The position numbers and the translations under genes were made by a program. Shown piece after piece: positions 17,434 through 25,871 of a stretch of DNA of 57,775 nt (its first letter is position 1; every line of letters starts with the position of its first letter). A model generated the notes under the pieces. The model saw only the letters and a program-made list of their open reading frames with translations, had not been told where the DNA came from and did no database searches. This DNA is from Angelakisella sp. (lineage in GTDB: Bacteria; Bacillota; Clostridia; Oscillospirales; Ruminococcaceae), in NCBI GenBank assembly GCA_020025195.1, contig JAHHSN010000008.1, positions 1-57,775 of the forward strand, read 5' to 3'.

Positions 17434-18183
17434 ATGCCAAAGAAAGCGGTCGGTCTTTATTTTTCCCCGACCGGAACCACCCAAAAATACATTACCACCC
17501 TGCTGGAGGCGACCGGGCTTCCCACCGAAAGGCTGGATCTTACACCGGCCGGCTCCGCCCCCAAACGGGAATTTTCCGCCGAGGAGCTCTGCGTTTTCGG
17601 CTTTCCCGTCTACGCGGGGCGCATCCCCGCCGTTCTGCGGGAGCGTCTGCTGGGGCTTCGGGGCCACGGCACCCCCGCCGTTCTCGCTGCCGTCTACGGG
17701 AACCGCCACTATGACGATTCCCTTCTGGAGCTTTCCGATCTCCTCACCGCGCAGGGCTTTGTCCCGGTCGGCGGCGCGGCGGTCATCGCGCGGCACACCT
17801 ACGGTGAGGTTGCCACGGAGCGTCCCACCATACTGGATCTGGAGGAAGCGGAGCACTTCATGAAAGAACTGCTCGCCCGGGAAACCCTCTCCCCCGTCTC
17901 CTTCCCCGGGAACCGTCCCTACCGGGAGGGCGGACACGGCAGACTCTTTAAGCCCGAAACCTCCGCCCGTTGTATTTCCTGCGGGGTCTGCGCCGCCCGA
18001 TGCCCGGTGGGCGCCATCGCCGCCGACTGCCGCACCGTGAGCGACGCCTGCATCTCCTGCTTCCGCTGTGTGCGGGAATGTCCTCTGGGCGCCAAGGCGG
18101 TCACCGGCGAGGAATATAAGGTCTTTGCCGAAAAGCTGACCGAAAAGCTCGCTCCCCGCCGGGAGAATGAGTTTTTCCTCTGA
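17434..18183 (+). CDS. EFR1-type flavodoxin-ferredoxin protein
   Basis: A 249-residue electron-transfer protein. The N-terminal flavodoxin-like domain (residues about 1-165; FMN phosphate-loop SPTGTTQKY at 11-19) is followed by two 4Fe-4S ferredoxin motifs, CISCGVCAARCPVGA and CISCFRCVRECPLGA (about residues 182-225). This architecture is the EFRODD/EFR1 family common in Clostridia. The redox partner is not known, and the neighbouring genes do not reveal it. AAGGAG precedes the ATG. Confidence 0.9.
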   Translation: MPKKAVGLYFSPTGTTQKYITTLLEATGLPTERLDLTPAGSAPKREFSAEELCVFGFPVYAGRIPAVLRERLLGLRGHGTPAVLAAVYGNRHYDDSLLELSDLLTAQGFVPVGGAAVIARHTYGEVATERPTILDLEEAEHFMKELLARETLSPVSFPGNRPYREGGHGRLFKPETSARCISCGVCAARCPVGAIAADCRTVSDACISCFRCVRECPLGAKAVTGEEYKVFAEKLTEKLAPRRENEFFL

Positions 18184-18200
18184 GGCCTTCCGTCCTGCAA

Positions 18201-18237
18201 AAAGAAGCACCCTCCCACGGGAAGGTGCTTCTTTTTT
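18201..18237. terminator. Bidirectional terminator between EFR1 and SPFH genes
   Basis: AGAAGCACCcTCCC pairs with GGGAaGGTGCTTCT, with A- and T-runs on the two sides. Confidence 0.9.
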
Positions 18238-18265
18238 ATCGCTTTTTGGGGGAATGGGAGGACGC

Positions 18266-19183
18266 TTAGTCCTTCACAAACTCCTTCACGGAGCTCGCAA
18301 GACCTGCCATGCCCTGAATCTCGCTCGGGATAATGATCTTGGTGGCCTTGCCGTCTGCTGCCTTGATGAAGCTCTCATAGGCCTTGAGCTGCAGCACACG
18401 GTCGGAGGGGTTCGCGGCATTCAGCAGCTCGATGGACTGCGCCATCGCCTTCTGTACCAGCATGATGGACTCCGCTTCACCCTGACCCTCACGGATCTTC
18501 TTTTCCTTCTCCGCCTCGGCCAGCAGGATCGCCGCCTGCTTCTCCGCCTCGGCATTGAGGATCTGAGACTCCTTGTTACCCTCGGCAATGAGGATCTGGC
18601 TGCGCTTTTCACCCTCGGCACGGAGGATCGCCTCACGGCGCTCACGCTCTGCCTTCATCTGCTTCTCCATCGCGTCCTGAATCTCACGCGGGGGAACGAT
18701 GTTCTTAAGCTCTACGCGGTTCACCTTGATGCCCCACTTATCCGTCGCCTGATCGAGAGCGGCGGTAATGCGGGTATTGATGACGTCACGGGAGGTGAGG
18801 GTGTGATCCAGCTCCATATCACCGATGATGTTACGGAGGGTGGTAGCAGTGAGGCTCTCGATTGCCAGAATGGGACGCTCCACGCCGTAAGTATAGAGCT
18901 TCGCATCGGTCACCTGATAGAAGACGATGGTGTCGATCTGCATGGTGACGTTATCCTTGGTGATAACAGGCTGGGGTGCGAAATCCATGACCTGTTCCTT
19001 GAGGGAAATGCGCTTGGCCACCCGGTCGATGATCGGGATCTTGAAATGGATACCCGTTTCCCAGGTTGCATAGAAGGCGCCCAGACGTTCAATGACATAT
19101 ACGGTCGCCTGCGGGACGATGCGAATGTTGGTGATGAGCAGGATAATGAGCAGGACAATGAGTACAAGCCAAAAAATCCACAT
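18266..19183 (-). CDS. SPFH/stomatin-like membrane protein (QmcA family)
   Basis: A 305-residue protein with an N-terminal membrane anchor (FWLVLIVLLIILLITNI). The SPFH/Band 7 domain covers about 25-190 and includes the stomatin-like WGIKVNRVELKNIVPP. A Glu/Ala/Arg-rich coiled coil spans about 190-270. Stomatin homologues scaffold membrane microdomains and often work with an NfeD partner. Here nfeD lies four bases upstream in the same operon, which supports that pairing. There is no enzymatic function. Confidence 0.92.
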   Translation of the reverse strand: MWIFWLVLIVLLIILLITNIRIVPQATVYVIERLGAFYATWETGIHFKIPIIDRVAKRISLKEQVMDFAPQPVITKDNVTMQIDTIVFYQVTDAKLYTYGVERPILAIESLTATTLRNIIGDMELDHTLTSRDVINTRITAALDQATDKWGIKVNRVELKNIVPPREIQDAMEKQMKAERERREAILRAEGEKRSQILIAEGNKESQILNAEAEKQAAILLAEAEKEKKIREGQGEAESIMLVQKAMAQSIELLNAANPSDRVLQLKAYESFIKAADGKATKIIIPSEIQGMAGLASSVKEFVKD

Positions 19184-19187
19184 AATA

Positions 19188-19661
19188 TTACTCCTCCTTC
19201 AGTTCGGTGGGTTCCACGATGACCTTGACTCCTCTGAGAGCCTTGACCGTAACCATGGTCCCCGGTTTGATGATTTGACCGTTATCGGAACACGCGGCCC
19301 AGTCCAGACCGGCCACACGCGCCCTCCCGGTTTCTTCAATATTGTTGATCTCCTCCAGCACCGTTCCCTGCTGTCCCACCACGCAGTCGGCGTTGGTCGG
19401 GACGCGTTTGAAGTTGAGGACCTTCTTGACAAACTTTCTTGTCAGGAGCAGCGCCAGAGCGGACACCACCACAAAAATGATGATCTGCAGCGTCACAGGA
19501 GCGCCCAAAAGGGCGGCAAAAACCGCAAACACGGCACCGACGCAAAACCAGATGCAGACCATCTGGATGGTGACTGCCTCAACGATGAGCAGCACCAGCG
19601 CAACAGCAAGCCAAATGAGCGGCGCGGCGTTGGCCGATAAAAATGCTTGGACCGTATTCAT
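19188..19661 (-). CDS. NfeD-like membrane protein
   Basis: A 157-residue NfeD short form. Membrane helices cover about 10-75 (IWLAVALVLLIVEAV and following). A cytoplasmic OB-fold domain follows (about 90-155; GQQGTVLEEINNIEETGRARV). I took the ATG at 19661, behind AAAGGAT, because it precedes a sensible membrane start. It forms an operon with the SPFH protein, the standard NfeD-stomatin pairing thought to organise membrane microdomains. Confidence 0.88.
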   Translation of the reverse strand: MNTVQAFLSANAAPLIWLAVALVLLIVEAVTIQMVCIWFCVGAVFAVFAALLGAPVTLQIIIFVVVSALALLLTRKFVKKVLNFKRVPTNADCVVGQQGTVLEEINNIEETGRARVAGLDWAACSDNGQIIKPGTMVTVKALRGVKVIVEPTELKEE

Positions 19662-19738
19662 TATAAACCATCCTTTCTCTCCCCCTAGGGGAGGGGATCG
19701 CACAAGCGCCCGGAGGAAATTCCTCCCGGATTATGCCT

Positions 19739-19767
19739 ATTATAGCATATGCCGCTCCCGGTGACAA
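19739..19767 (-). promoter_or_regulatory. nfeD-SPFH operon promoter
   Basis: Minus strand TTGTCA, 17-bp spacer, perfect TATAAT. The leader contains GGAGGAA-a-TTCCTCC (19712-19726). Confidence 0.8.
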
Positions 19768-19804
19768 TCGGTTTTTCAGCGGATGGGAATTTCCCCGCAG
19801 GAAA

Positions 19805-19840
19805 ATAAAAAAACGACCCGCCGTGTTTTCCGGCGGGCTC
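19805..19840 (-). terminator. Terminator of HAD phosphatase gene
   Basis: On the minus strand GAGCCCGCCG pairs with CGGCGGGTCG and is followed by TTTTTTT. Confidence 0.88.
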
Positions 19841-19843
19841 TTT

Positions 19844-20506
19844 TCAGTCTGAAAACTGTTCTTTTACAAAACGAAAGACGTCAGAAGGCTCCCGTGCCAC
19901 CCCCACCCGGGGAAGGCCCTCCAGAGAGCCGGGCTCCGAAAAGCCGAAGCCGTAAGTAAGGGGAAGGAAATCGATACCCGCTTCCTTTGCGCCCTCGCCG
20001 TCATAGCGGCTGTCCCCCAGCAGCACCGTCGAGGAAAAATCCTCCCAGTGGAGTGCCCGCATTGCCGCACGGATGGTATCCGCCTTGGTGGGGTTCTGTT
20101 CGCTTCTCCCCACCACCGCGTCAAAAAGCGGCTCCAGCTGGTAGGGGCTGAGGGCCTCGCCCACCATCTCCGCCGCCTTGAGGGAGCAGACCGCGCAGCG
20201 GCCACCCTGCTCCCGGATGAACCGGAGCGTTTCCGGAATGCAGGGGTAGAGGCGGGAAAGCCGGACCCCTTCGGCGCCGTATATTTTCCGATAGTTCAGG
20301 GTATAGATATGCGCCGTCTCCGGGGAAACACGGTAGTATTCCTCAAAGGACCACTCCAGAGGCGGGCCGATGAATTTTTTGAGGGTCTCCTCCGGGAGCG
20401 GAGGAATTCCCAGCTCTTCCTCATTTTTCCGCAGGGCGTTAATGATGCCGGGCGACGTGTCGATCAGGGTTCCGTCAAGATCAAAGAGAAACAGTCGATA
20501 GCTCAT
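19844..20506 (-). CDS. HAD-family phosphatase (phosphoglycolate phosphatase-like)
   Basis: A 220-residue haloacid dehalogenase hydrolase. Motif I is DLDGTL (nucleophile Asp near residue 8). Motif II falls near AVCSLKAAE, motif III is the Lys in PTKADTI, and motif IV is LLGDSRYDGEGAKEAG. A four-helix cap lies between motifs I and II. The substrate cannot be read. The closest named relatives are phosphoglycolate phosphatase and pyrophosphatase PpaX types. I chose the ATG at 20506 because AAAGGA lies just upstream of it. Confidence 0.85.
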   Translation of the reverse strand: MSYRLFLFDLDGTLIDTSPGIINALRKNEEELGIPPLPEETLKKFIGPPLEWSFEEYYRVSPETAHIYTLNYRKIYGAEGVRLSRLYPCIPETLRFIREQGGRCAVCSLKAAEMVGEALSPYQLEPLFDAVVGRSEQNPTKADTIRAAMRALHWEDFSSTVLLGDSRYDGEGAKEAGIDFLPLTYGFGFSEPGSLEGLPRVGVAREPSDVFRFVKEQFSD

Positions 20507-20572
20507 AAAAATCCTTTCCATTCATGAAATTTGGCCCGCCGAAGGCAGGCCATTTTCTTAAAAGCAGTAACA

Positions 20573-21115
20573 TCAGGAAGCCTTTTTCAGGAACTTCGGT
20601 CGGAACCAGTTCCGGTAGGCGAGGGTGATATTGCGGATGGCAAAGTCATAGACAAGGAAAAAGACGTTGCCGAACCCCAGAAGGACGAGAACCGAATATT
20701 TTCCGAAATCGCCGAACTCCTCCAGAATTTCCGCAATGCCGAAGACATTCACGATGACCCAGTACGCCGCGATGACCGCCGCGTTGAAGATGATAAAGCG
20801 CAGCACCACCGAGAGCACGCCGGGCCGGATGCGGGAAAGACTGTCCCGCACAATGGGATAGTAGCCGAAGAACGCCACAAAGAGAAGCGCCGCCTCCTTG
20901 ATGGGCACCACCAGAAGGGAAAGGAGCGAAACCGCAGCATAGACGATGAGGGCGGTCTTCATGCCGTTTTCCTCCTTGACCGCAATGAGGAGCAGCCCCG
21001 CCAGAGCGGGCAGTGCATAATAAGAGAAGGGGATCATCCCGGTGAGGAACATGATCACGATGCAAAGACCGGTCGCAATGCCGCCGAGGGCCACCTGCTG
21101 ACTCTTTTTATGCAT
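20573..21115 (-). CDS. Multi-pass membrane protein downstream of dnaJ
   Basis: A 180-residue hydrophobic protein with about five membrane helices (for example GGIATGLCIVIMFLTGMIP and LLFVAFFGYYPIV). The layout resembles ECF-transporter substrate-binding S components, but I cannot assign a substrate, and that resemblance is weak inference. Its ATG overlaps the dnaJ-like stop codon (TGATG), so translation is coupled and it belongs to the DUF5685-dnaJ operon. Confidence 0.75.
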   Translation of the reverse strand: MHKKSQQVALGGIATGLCIVIMFLTGMIPFSYYALPALAGLLLIAVKEENGMKTALIVYAAVSLLSLLVVPIKEAALLFVAFFGYYPIVRDSLSRIRPGVLSVVLRFIIFNAAVIAAYWVIVNVFGIAEILEEFGDFGKYSVLVLLGFGNVFFLVYDFAIRNITLAYRNWFRPKFLKKAS

Positions 21116-21720
21116 CAGCAGCCACCTCCTCCGGCACAGTTGCAGCAGAGATTGGCGCAATACATCGTCGCGCAGACATCACAGATGCTGCCGGCCATTT
21201 TCTGACCGCCGTAATTGCCCTGGCTTTGCTGCATCAGGCGGTTATAGGCGGCGCGGTATTCGGGGTTCTGCGGTTCCATGTTGCAGGCCGCCGCAAAATA
21301 AGTCATGGCGTTATCCAGCCAGCCCTTCTGGTAATTGATGATGCCCTTGAGGTAGTTCCACTCCGCATTCCGTTTCTGCTGCGTCACGCCGTCCAGAAGC
21401 TCCTCGGCATCCGCGATGCGTCCCATATTGATGAGCCGGCGGATATCCGCAAACTGGGAGGGAGAGGAAGAGGCCGAGGAATAGCTCCGCTGCTGGTAGC
21501 CTCCGGCATTCGCATTGGAGGAGAACCCGCCCTTTCGCTGCCGCTGGATCTCGTCGTACGCCTCGTTGATCTCCTTCATCTTTTCGGTGGCGAGATCGGC
21601 AAGCGGGTTATTCACGTAGTTGTCGGGATGATACTTGCGTGCCAGCTTTCGGTAGGCGTCCTTGACCTGATCGTCGGTCGCATTCGGGGAAATGCCCAGC
21701 ACCTGATAGGGGTCTCTCAT
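21115..21720 (-). CDS. J-domain protein with cysteine-rich tail
   Basis: A 201-residue protein. The N-terminal J domain (residues 1-65) includes the essential HPD at about 31-33 (KYHPDNY), which stimulates DnaK ATPase. The middle is Gly/Ser/Tyr-rich, then helical repeats resemble TPRs (about 95-165; RIADAEELLDGV, WNYLKGIINYQKGWLDNAM). The end is very Cys-rich (CDVCATMYCANLCCNC and GGGGC), which suggests metal binding or a scaffold role. It is not the classical DnaJ. Stop and start codons overlap those of both neighbours, showing tight operon coupling. Confidence 0.85.
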   Translation of the reverse strand: MRDPYQVLGISPNATDDQVKDAYRKLARKYHPDNYVNNPLADLATEKMKEINEAYDEIQRQRKGGFSSNANAGGYQQRSYSSASSSPSQFADIRRLINMGRIADAEELLDGVTQQKRNAEWNYLKGIINYQKGWLDNAMTYFAAACNMEPQNPEYRAAYNRLMQQSQGNYGGQKMAGSICDVCATMYCANLCCNCAGGGGC

Positions 21721-22583
21721 ACTTTCTGTCTCCTTCTTTGTTTTCGGGGAATCCTCAGACCGTCTACGGTGGATCGAAGACCCAGATAGACGATATTTTC
21801 CAAAATCGGCTGGAAGCGCCGCACCGGCAGAAGCTCATACGCCGCCGCGACCTCACCGATGGTGAGATAGAGGGAGCGGAGCGCTTTTTCCTTGCACTCC
21901 TCCGCCTCTTTTTCCTCCAGCATAAGAAAGGGATTGTAGTTTCCCTTTTCCTTATCCTTTTCCCAGTCATCCAGAGCGTCCGCCATGTAGACGTACCGCC
22001 CCAAAAGATAACCGAAGCGTTCCAGCACCCGCTTCTCGGTCCGGTCCTCGCTGAGGGAGCAGAAGACCGCCGAAAGCATGACGGCGGTGGGCTCGCAGGC
22101 AAGATCGAGATCGGAGGTCCCTGCGGCCTCCAGCTCCCGCTGCCGCTTCATCTCCCGCTCAAAAAGCGCCGCCAGCTCCGGGAAACGTCCCGCCGCGCGG
22201 CGGTACTTCCCCTTTAGGAGGGGGCGGAGCAGCCGCATACCCATGCGCTCCCAGAAGCCACCGTCCAATATATTGTCCTCCAGCTTATGCCAGAGGGTCA
22301 TCACCGCGATGTCGCAGCAGTCCGAAAGCCGCCGGTTGGATTCACAGTGCGGACAGCGGTGCAGCGGGTTCACCCCGCAGGAGCGGGTCCGGATCTCCGG
22401 CTTCTCCTCATCCAGCGCCATGCCGACGAGAGCGAGAAAGGTGAAGTCATAGTTGAGGGTGAGGCGGGCCAGCGGGCCGAAGCGGCGGCCCAGCTCCCGG
22501 CAGAGCCCGCAGTATACGGCGCGGTACGCCTCCCACTCCGAGACACGGAGCTGCGGCGTTTCGGTTCGGATATATCCAAACAT
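21717..22583 (-). CDS. DUF5685 family protein
   Basis: A 288-residue soluble, Cys- and Arg-rich protein. Conserved-looking parts are the start MFGYIRTETPQLRVSE, YCGLCRELG (about 23-31), the CGVNP...CPHC pair (near 67-77) and RYVYMADALDDWEKD. This matches my memory of clostridial DUF5685. The Cys pairs suggest metal binding. The ATG at 22583 is preceded by AGGAGGG. It is the first gene of an operon with the J-domain and membrane proteins, which suggests all three act together. The biochemical role is unknown. Confidence 0.75.
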   Translation of the reverse strand: MFGYIRTETPQLRVSEWEAYRAVYCGLCRELGRRFGPLARLTLNYDFTFLALVGMALDEEKPEIRTRSCGVNPLHRCPHCESNRRLSDCCDIAVMTLWHKLEDNILDGGFWERMGMRLLRPLLKGKYRRAAGRFPELAALFEREMKRQRELEAAGTSDLDLACEPTAVMLSAVFCSLSEDRTEKRVLERFGYLLGRYVYMADALDDWEKDKEKGNYNPFLMLEEKEAEECKEKALRSLYLTIGEVAAAYELLPVRRFQPILENIVYLGLRSTVDGLRIPRKQRRRQKV

Positions 22584-22775
22584 CCCTCTCGCCCTCCTGC
22601 ATCTCATCCATTATACCTCTTAACGCCCCGCGAACCTTGAACAATGTGTAAAAAGATGAGCCGGGGGGCCGCGCCTTCGCCGCCAAAATGAAAAGTTTGT
22701 CTGATTTTGGGGGAAAGGCGTTCGGTCATACAAAGATATTATAGCAGAATTCCGCGGCTTGCTCAATCATTTTGT

Positions 22776-22813
22776 GAAAAAGAAAAGAGCCCGCCCCCTC
22801 CGGGACCGGCTCT
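22776..22813 (-). terminator. Terminator of glycosyltransferase gene
   Basis: On the minus strand AGAGCC pairs with GGCTCT around a GC-rich loop, followed by TTTCTTTTTC. Confidence 0.65.
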
Positions 22814-22814
22814 C

Positions 22815-24092
22815 CTAGCCTCCCCGCCGCCGTTCTTTTTTCCGGGGCGCCGCCCCATGCTCAATGGGCTTCCATTCCACATGGGAAACAAGCGCTGTCA
22901 GCGCGATGGGCGCGTAGGTGGCCATATAGATGGGGAAAAGCGGCAGGAAACAGAGCTTTCTCCCTGCCGGCTCCTCGATGAGCTTCCACTCGGTGAGGAC
23001 GGTGATGAGCCCCACCAGAAACATCCCGACATAAAAATTGACGGCCGCGAACAGGAGATATCTTCCCGAAACGGTGAGGACGCGCAGCATCTCCTCCCGC
23101 GGCTGGGTGAGACACGCCGCCAGCATCATCCCATTCAGAAGCACCACCAGCACCGAGAAAAGGATCCCCGGCGCGATGACCGTGAGCATATCATAGCAGG
23201 CAAAGCCGCCGCCCCCGTTCCGGAAGATTCCCTTGGTGAGCGGCCAGATATAGGCGGCGTCCACCTGAAAGAAGCCCTTGGACCAGCGAAGGCGCTGCCG
23301 CCACGCCTGCCGAAAGGTGACCGGCTGCTCATCATAGACCATGGCGTGATCGGCATAACCGATGCGGATGCCCCGCGCGATGCAGTCGGCGGAGAACTGG
23401 ATATCCTCGGTGAGGAGGTGAAAGGGCCAGCCGCCGTTTTCCCGCACGATCTTTTCCGACATGAGGAAGCCCGTTCCCGAAACCGCCGCGCTCGTTCCCA
23501 GCAGCATCCGGGGGAAATTGAGACAGCGCGCCTCCCGGAGAAACCAGATGGCATAGCCCGCCGTGATCCAGTTCTGCCCGAAATTTTTGCTGTTGCGGTA
23601 GGAGGTGACCACCTCAAACCCCTTGGAAAAGACCTTGTTCATCTCCTTTACAAAGTCCGGATGCACGATGTTGTCGGCGTCAAAGACAAAGTAGCCGTCA
23701 TAGCGCTCCCCTGTCTCCCGGATGCGGCGGAGAAGCTCATCCAGCGCCCAGCCCTTGCCGATCCGCCGGGAATCGGAGCGGCAGAAGACCCTCGCCCCCG
23801 CCTTTCGGGCCCGCTCGGCGGTATCATCGGTGCAGTTGTCCGCCAGCACATAGAGGTCGAGAAGCTCCCGGGGGTAGCGCTGGCGCCGCAGGCTTTCGAG
23901 AAGCTCTGCAATGACCGACGACTCATTGCGTGCCGCCACCAGCGCCGCGAAGCGGTGGAGACGGGGCGCGGGCGGAAGGGGCTTCGCACGGTAGGCAAAA
24001 ATCCCCACCACGGTATAGACGACCTGATGAAAATAGAGGATCGTCATCAGGAGAACGATCCAGCGATTGATGGTTTCCATAAGAGAAAGCAT
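22815..24092 (-). CDS. Processive-type family 2 glycosyltransferase
   Basis: A membrane protein of about 425 residues. An N-terminal hydrophobic segment (about 10-35) is followed by a GT-A family 2 domain. The domain shows ALVAARNESSVIAELL (UDP-binding start), VLADNCTDD, the DADN metal motif, EDIQFSADC and QRLRW, the QxxRW motif of processive beta-glycosyltransferases. Three C-terminal membrane helices follow. This set fits hyaluronan/cellulose synthase-like enzymes that make and export a polysaccharide. The sugar is not predictable. An alternative ATG at 24110 also has a usable ribosome-binding site. No polysaccharide cluster surrounds it. Confidence 0.85.
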   Translation of the reverse strand: MLSLMETINRWIVLLMTILYFHQVVYTVVGIFAYRAKPLPPAPRLHRFAALVAARNESSVIAELLESLRRQRYPRELLDLYVLADNCTDDTAERARKAGARVFCRSDSRRIGKGWALDELLRRIRETGERYDGYFVFDADNIVHPDFVKEMNKVFSKGFEVVTSYRNSKNFGQNWITAGYAIWFLREARCLNFPRMLLGTSAAVSGTGFLMSEKIVRENGGWPFHLLTEDIQFSADCIARGIRIGYADHAMVYDEQPVTFRQAWRQRLRWSKGFFQVDAAYIWPLTKGIFRNGGGGFACYDMLTVIAPGILFSVLVVLLNGMMLAACLTQPREEMLRVLTVSGRYLLFAAVNFYVGMFLVGLITVLTEWKLIEEPAGRKLCFLPLFPIYMATYAPIALTALVSHVEWKPIEHGAAPRKKERRRGG

Positions 24093-24209
24093 AGATCCGT
24101 TCCTTTCCATGCTCTTTTCCCTTAGTCTGCCCACTGTATCTTCGCTCAATCCCTCCGTCAGCCAATTCCCTTATCAGAGAATTATTCTTCCTTTTTTCGA
24201 CAGTTTTCA

Positions 24210-24238
24210 TTGAATGGAAAAGGAATATTTGCTATAAT
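24210..24238 (+). promoter_or_regulatory. Promoter of zinc-ribbon membrane protein
   Basis: TTGAAT, 17-bp spacer, perfect TATAAT, with the same TTCATTGAAT and CTATAATGG blocks as the promoter at 11391-11419. Confidence 0.85.
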
Positions 24239-24269
24239 GGCAAAAACAAAATGAAACGGAGGGAATTTT

Positions 24270-24839
24270 ATGTACTGCCCTTATTGCGGCGCCAACGTCC
24301 CGGAGCATCTGGCGCGCTGTCCCAGCTGCGGGGCCGACCTCAATGCACCCCAAAGCCCGGAAACCTATGCCGCCGCCCCGTCACGTCCCGCGGAGCGGCC
24401 CATGAAGTGGTTCCATTTCCTCATCTATTTTGCCCTTTGGATCTCTGCTATCGTGAATCTGGTAAACGGTTTTCCGCTGCTCACCGGCTCCGCCTATGGA
24501 GAATCGACGGAGCTCCTCTATGCGGTCTCCCCCGCCCTGCACGTGCTGACCGTTCTGATCGGCCTGCTGTCCATCGGAATGGCGGTCCTTTGCATCTATT
24601 GCCGCTTCCGTCTGGCCGGCTTTTACCGAAACGGACCCGCCACCCTCTACGCCGTCTATCTCTGCGGCCTCGTCATCAGCATCCTGTACTCGATCGGCAC
24701 CCTGCTCTGTCTCTCGGACCTGATGCCGGGTCTTCCGGTGTTTAACTCCACCGTAATCACCTCCATCCTGACCAGCGTGGTGATGCTGCTGGTAAATCGG
24801 GTATACTTTAAGAAGCGCGCCCATCTCTTTAACCGCTGA
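24270..24839 (+). CDS. Zinc-ribbon membrane protein
   Basis: A 189-residue protein. An N-terminal zinc ribbon (CPYCGANVPEHLARCPSCG, residues 3-21) is followed by a Pro/Ala linker and four membrane helices (about 45-175) with a basic end. The zinc-ribbon plus membrane design resembles the larger gene at 11449-12459, whose promoter is nearly the same. No function can be given. It is a monocistronic gene with its own terminator. Confidence 0.8.
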   Translation: MYCPYCGANVPEHLARCPSCGADLNAPQSPETYAAAPSRPAERPMKWFHFLIYFALWISAIVNLVNGFPLLTGSAYGESTELLYAVSPALHVLTVLIGLLSIGMAVLCIYCRFRLAGFYRNGPATLYAVYLCGLVISILYSIGTLLCLSDLMPGLPVFNSTVITSILTSVVMLLVNRVYFKKRAHLFNR

Positions 24840-24856
24840 ACCCAAACAAAAGAAAG

Positions 24857-24899
24857 AACCGCTCTCCTTGGCTCTTACGCTTAAGGGGAGCGGTTTTTT
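24857..24899. terminator. Terminator between zinc-ribbon gene and feoB
   Basis: AACCGCTCtCC pairs with GGgGAGCGGTT, followed by TTTTTT on the plus strand. On the minus strand TTCTTTCTTTT follows, so it may also serve feoB. Confidence 0.8.
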
Positions 24900-24997
24900 A
24901 TGTGGCTTTGCCTTCTCGGTCAGCACAGCGTTCCCCCGGAGGGAGGGGCGGCCGCCCGCACTTCTGGGGCACCGCTTCGGCTTTTCGGGGCCCCCCC

Positions 24998-25834
24998 TTA
25001 CGCAAGACCCAGGAGCCTTGCCCCCTGTGCCAGCACCGCGCAGGTGAGAAGCCCAAACGCCGTCGGGAGAAGGGCCGCGAGGAGCGTCCATTTGCCGCGC
25101 CCCGCTTCTTTTTGGATGGTGAGCAGCGTGGTGGAGCAGGGCCAGTGCATCACCGAAAAGACCATAGTACAGAGGGCGGTGAGTCCCGTCCAGCCGTTCT
25201 GTGTGAGGAGCGCGTGCATCGCCCCCGCATCCCCCAGTGAAACGAGCGCCCCTTCGGCAAGGTAGATCATCACCGCGATGGGCAGAACGATCTCATTGGC
25301 GGGAAACGCGAGAATGAACGCAAGGAAAATGACGCCGTCCATACCGAAGAACCGGGCGAAAGGCGTAAGCGCCTCCGCCGCCGCTGTGAGGAAGTTCCCC
25401 TCCCCCGCCGGGATATGCGCGAGGAACCAGATGATAAACCCCGCGGGCGCCGCCACCGCCACCGCCCGCCCCAGCACAAAGAGCGTCCGGTCAAAGAGGG
25501 AGCGCACCAGCACCTGCCCCACCTTGGGTCTGCGGTAGGGGGGCAGCTCCAGTGTAAAGGCGGAAGGCTCTCCCTTAAGCGCCGTCCCGGAGAGAAGCCG
25601 GGAAGCAAGCAGCGACATCCCGAAGCCAAGGAGCAGCAGCCCCGTCAAAAAAAGCGCCCCGGCAAAGGAATTTTGGCAGAAGAAGATGGAGATAAGGAGG
25701 ATAAGACCGGGAAACCGCCCATTGCAAGGGATGAAGGCATTGGTGAGAATGGCGATGAGCCGCTCCCGGGGCGAGGAAATGATGCGGCAGCCGATGACCC
25801 CCGCAGCATTGCAGCCGAAGCCCATGCATGTGGT
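24998..25834 (-). CDS. feoB: FeoB C-terminal part (gene split by element)
   Basis: The C-terminal 278 codons of ferrous iron transporter B, beginning at the junction ACC ACA TGC ATG GGC (TTCMGFGCNAAG). It contains the conserved SPRERLIAILTN...PCNGRFP segment, the second Gate domain and the C-terminal membrane helices, ending GARLLGLA. No proper start codon with a ribosome-binding site is seen upstream. Frames extending to 25888 run into sequence belonging to the inserted element. As it stands this part should not give a functional protein. Joined to the N-terminal part at 29376-30410 it gives a normal FeoB of about 620 residues. Confidence 0.9.
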   Translation of the reverse strand, partial: TTCMGFGCNAAGVIGCRIISSPRERLIAILTNAFIPCNGRFPGLILLISIFFCQNSFAGALFLTGLLLLGFGMSLLASRLLSGTALKGEPSAFTLELPPYRRPKVGQVLVRSLFDRTLFVLGRAVAVAAPAGFIIWFLAHIPAGEGNFLTAAAEALTPFARFFGMDGVIFLAFILAFPANEIVLPIAVMIYLAEGALVSLGDAGAMHALLTQNGWTGLTALCTMVFSVMHWPCSTTLLTIQKEAGRGKWTLLAALLPTAFGLLTCAVLAQGARLLGLA

Positions 25835-25844
25835 GGGGCGACAG
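25829..25844. other. Left attachment site of the feoB element
   Basis: Core TGTGGT (25829-25834) followed by the element arm GGGGCGACAG (25835-25844). To the left is feoB sequence encoding CMGFGC. The central dinucleotide predicted from the dyad is TG at 25829-25830. Confidence 0.8.
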
Positions 25845-25871
25845 CGCATATGCTCCCAGTGAGGTGACGCC

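Noticed and set aside
24920..25010. Second copy of the hairpin cluster found at 44071-44189
   Set aside because: It shares GC-rich short words only. The nested stems do not line up.
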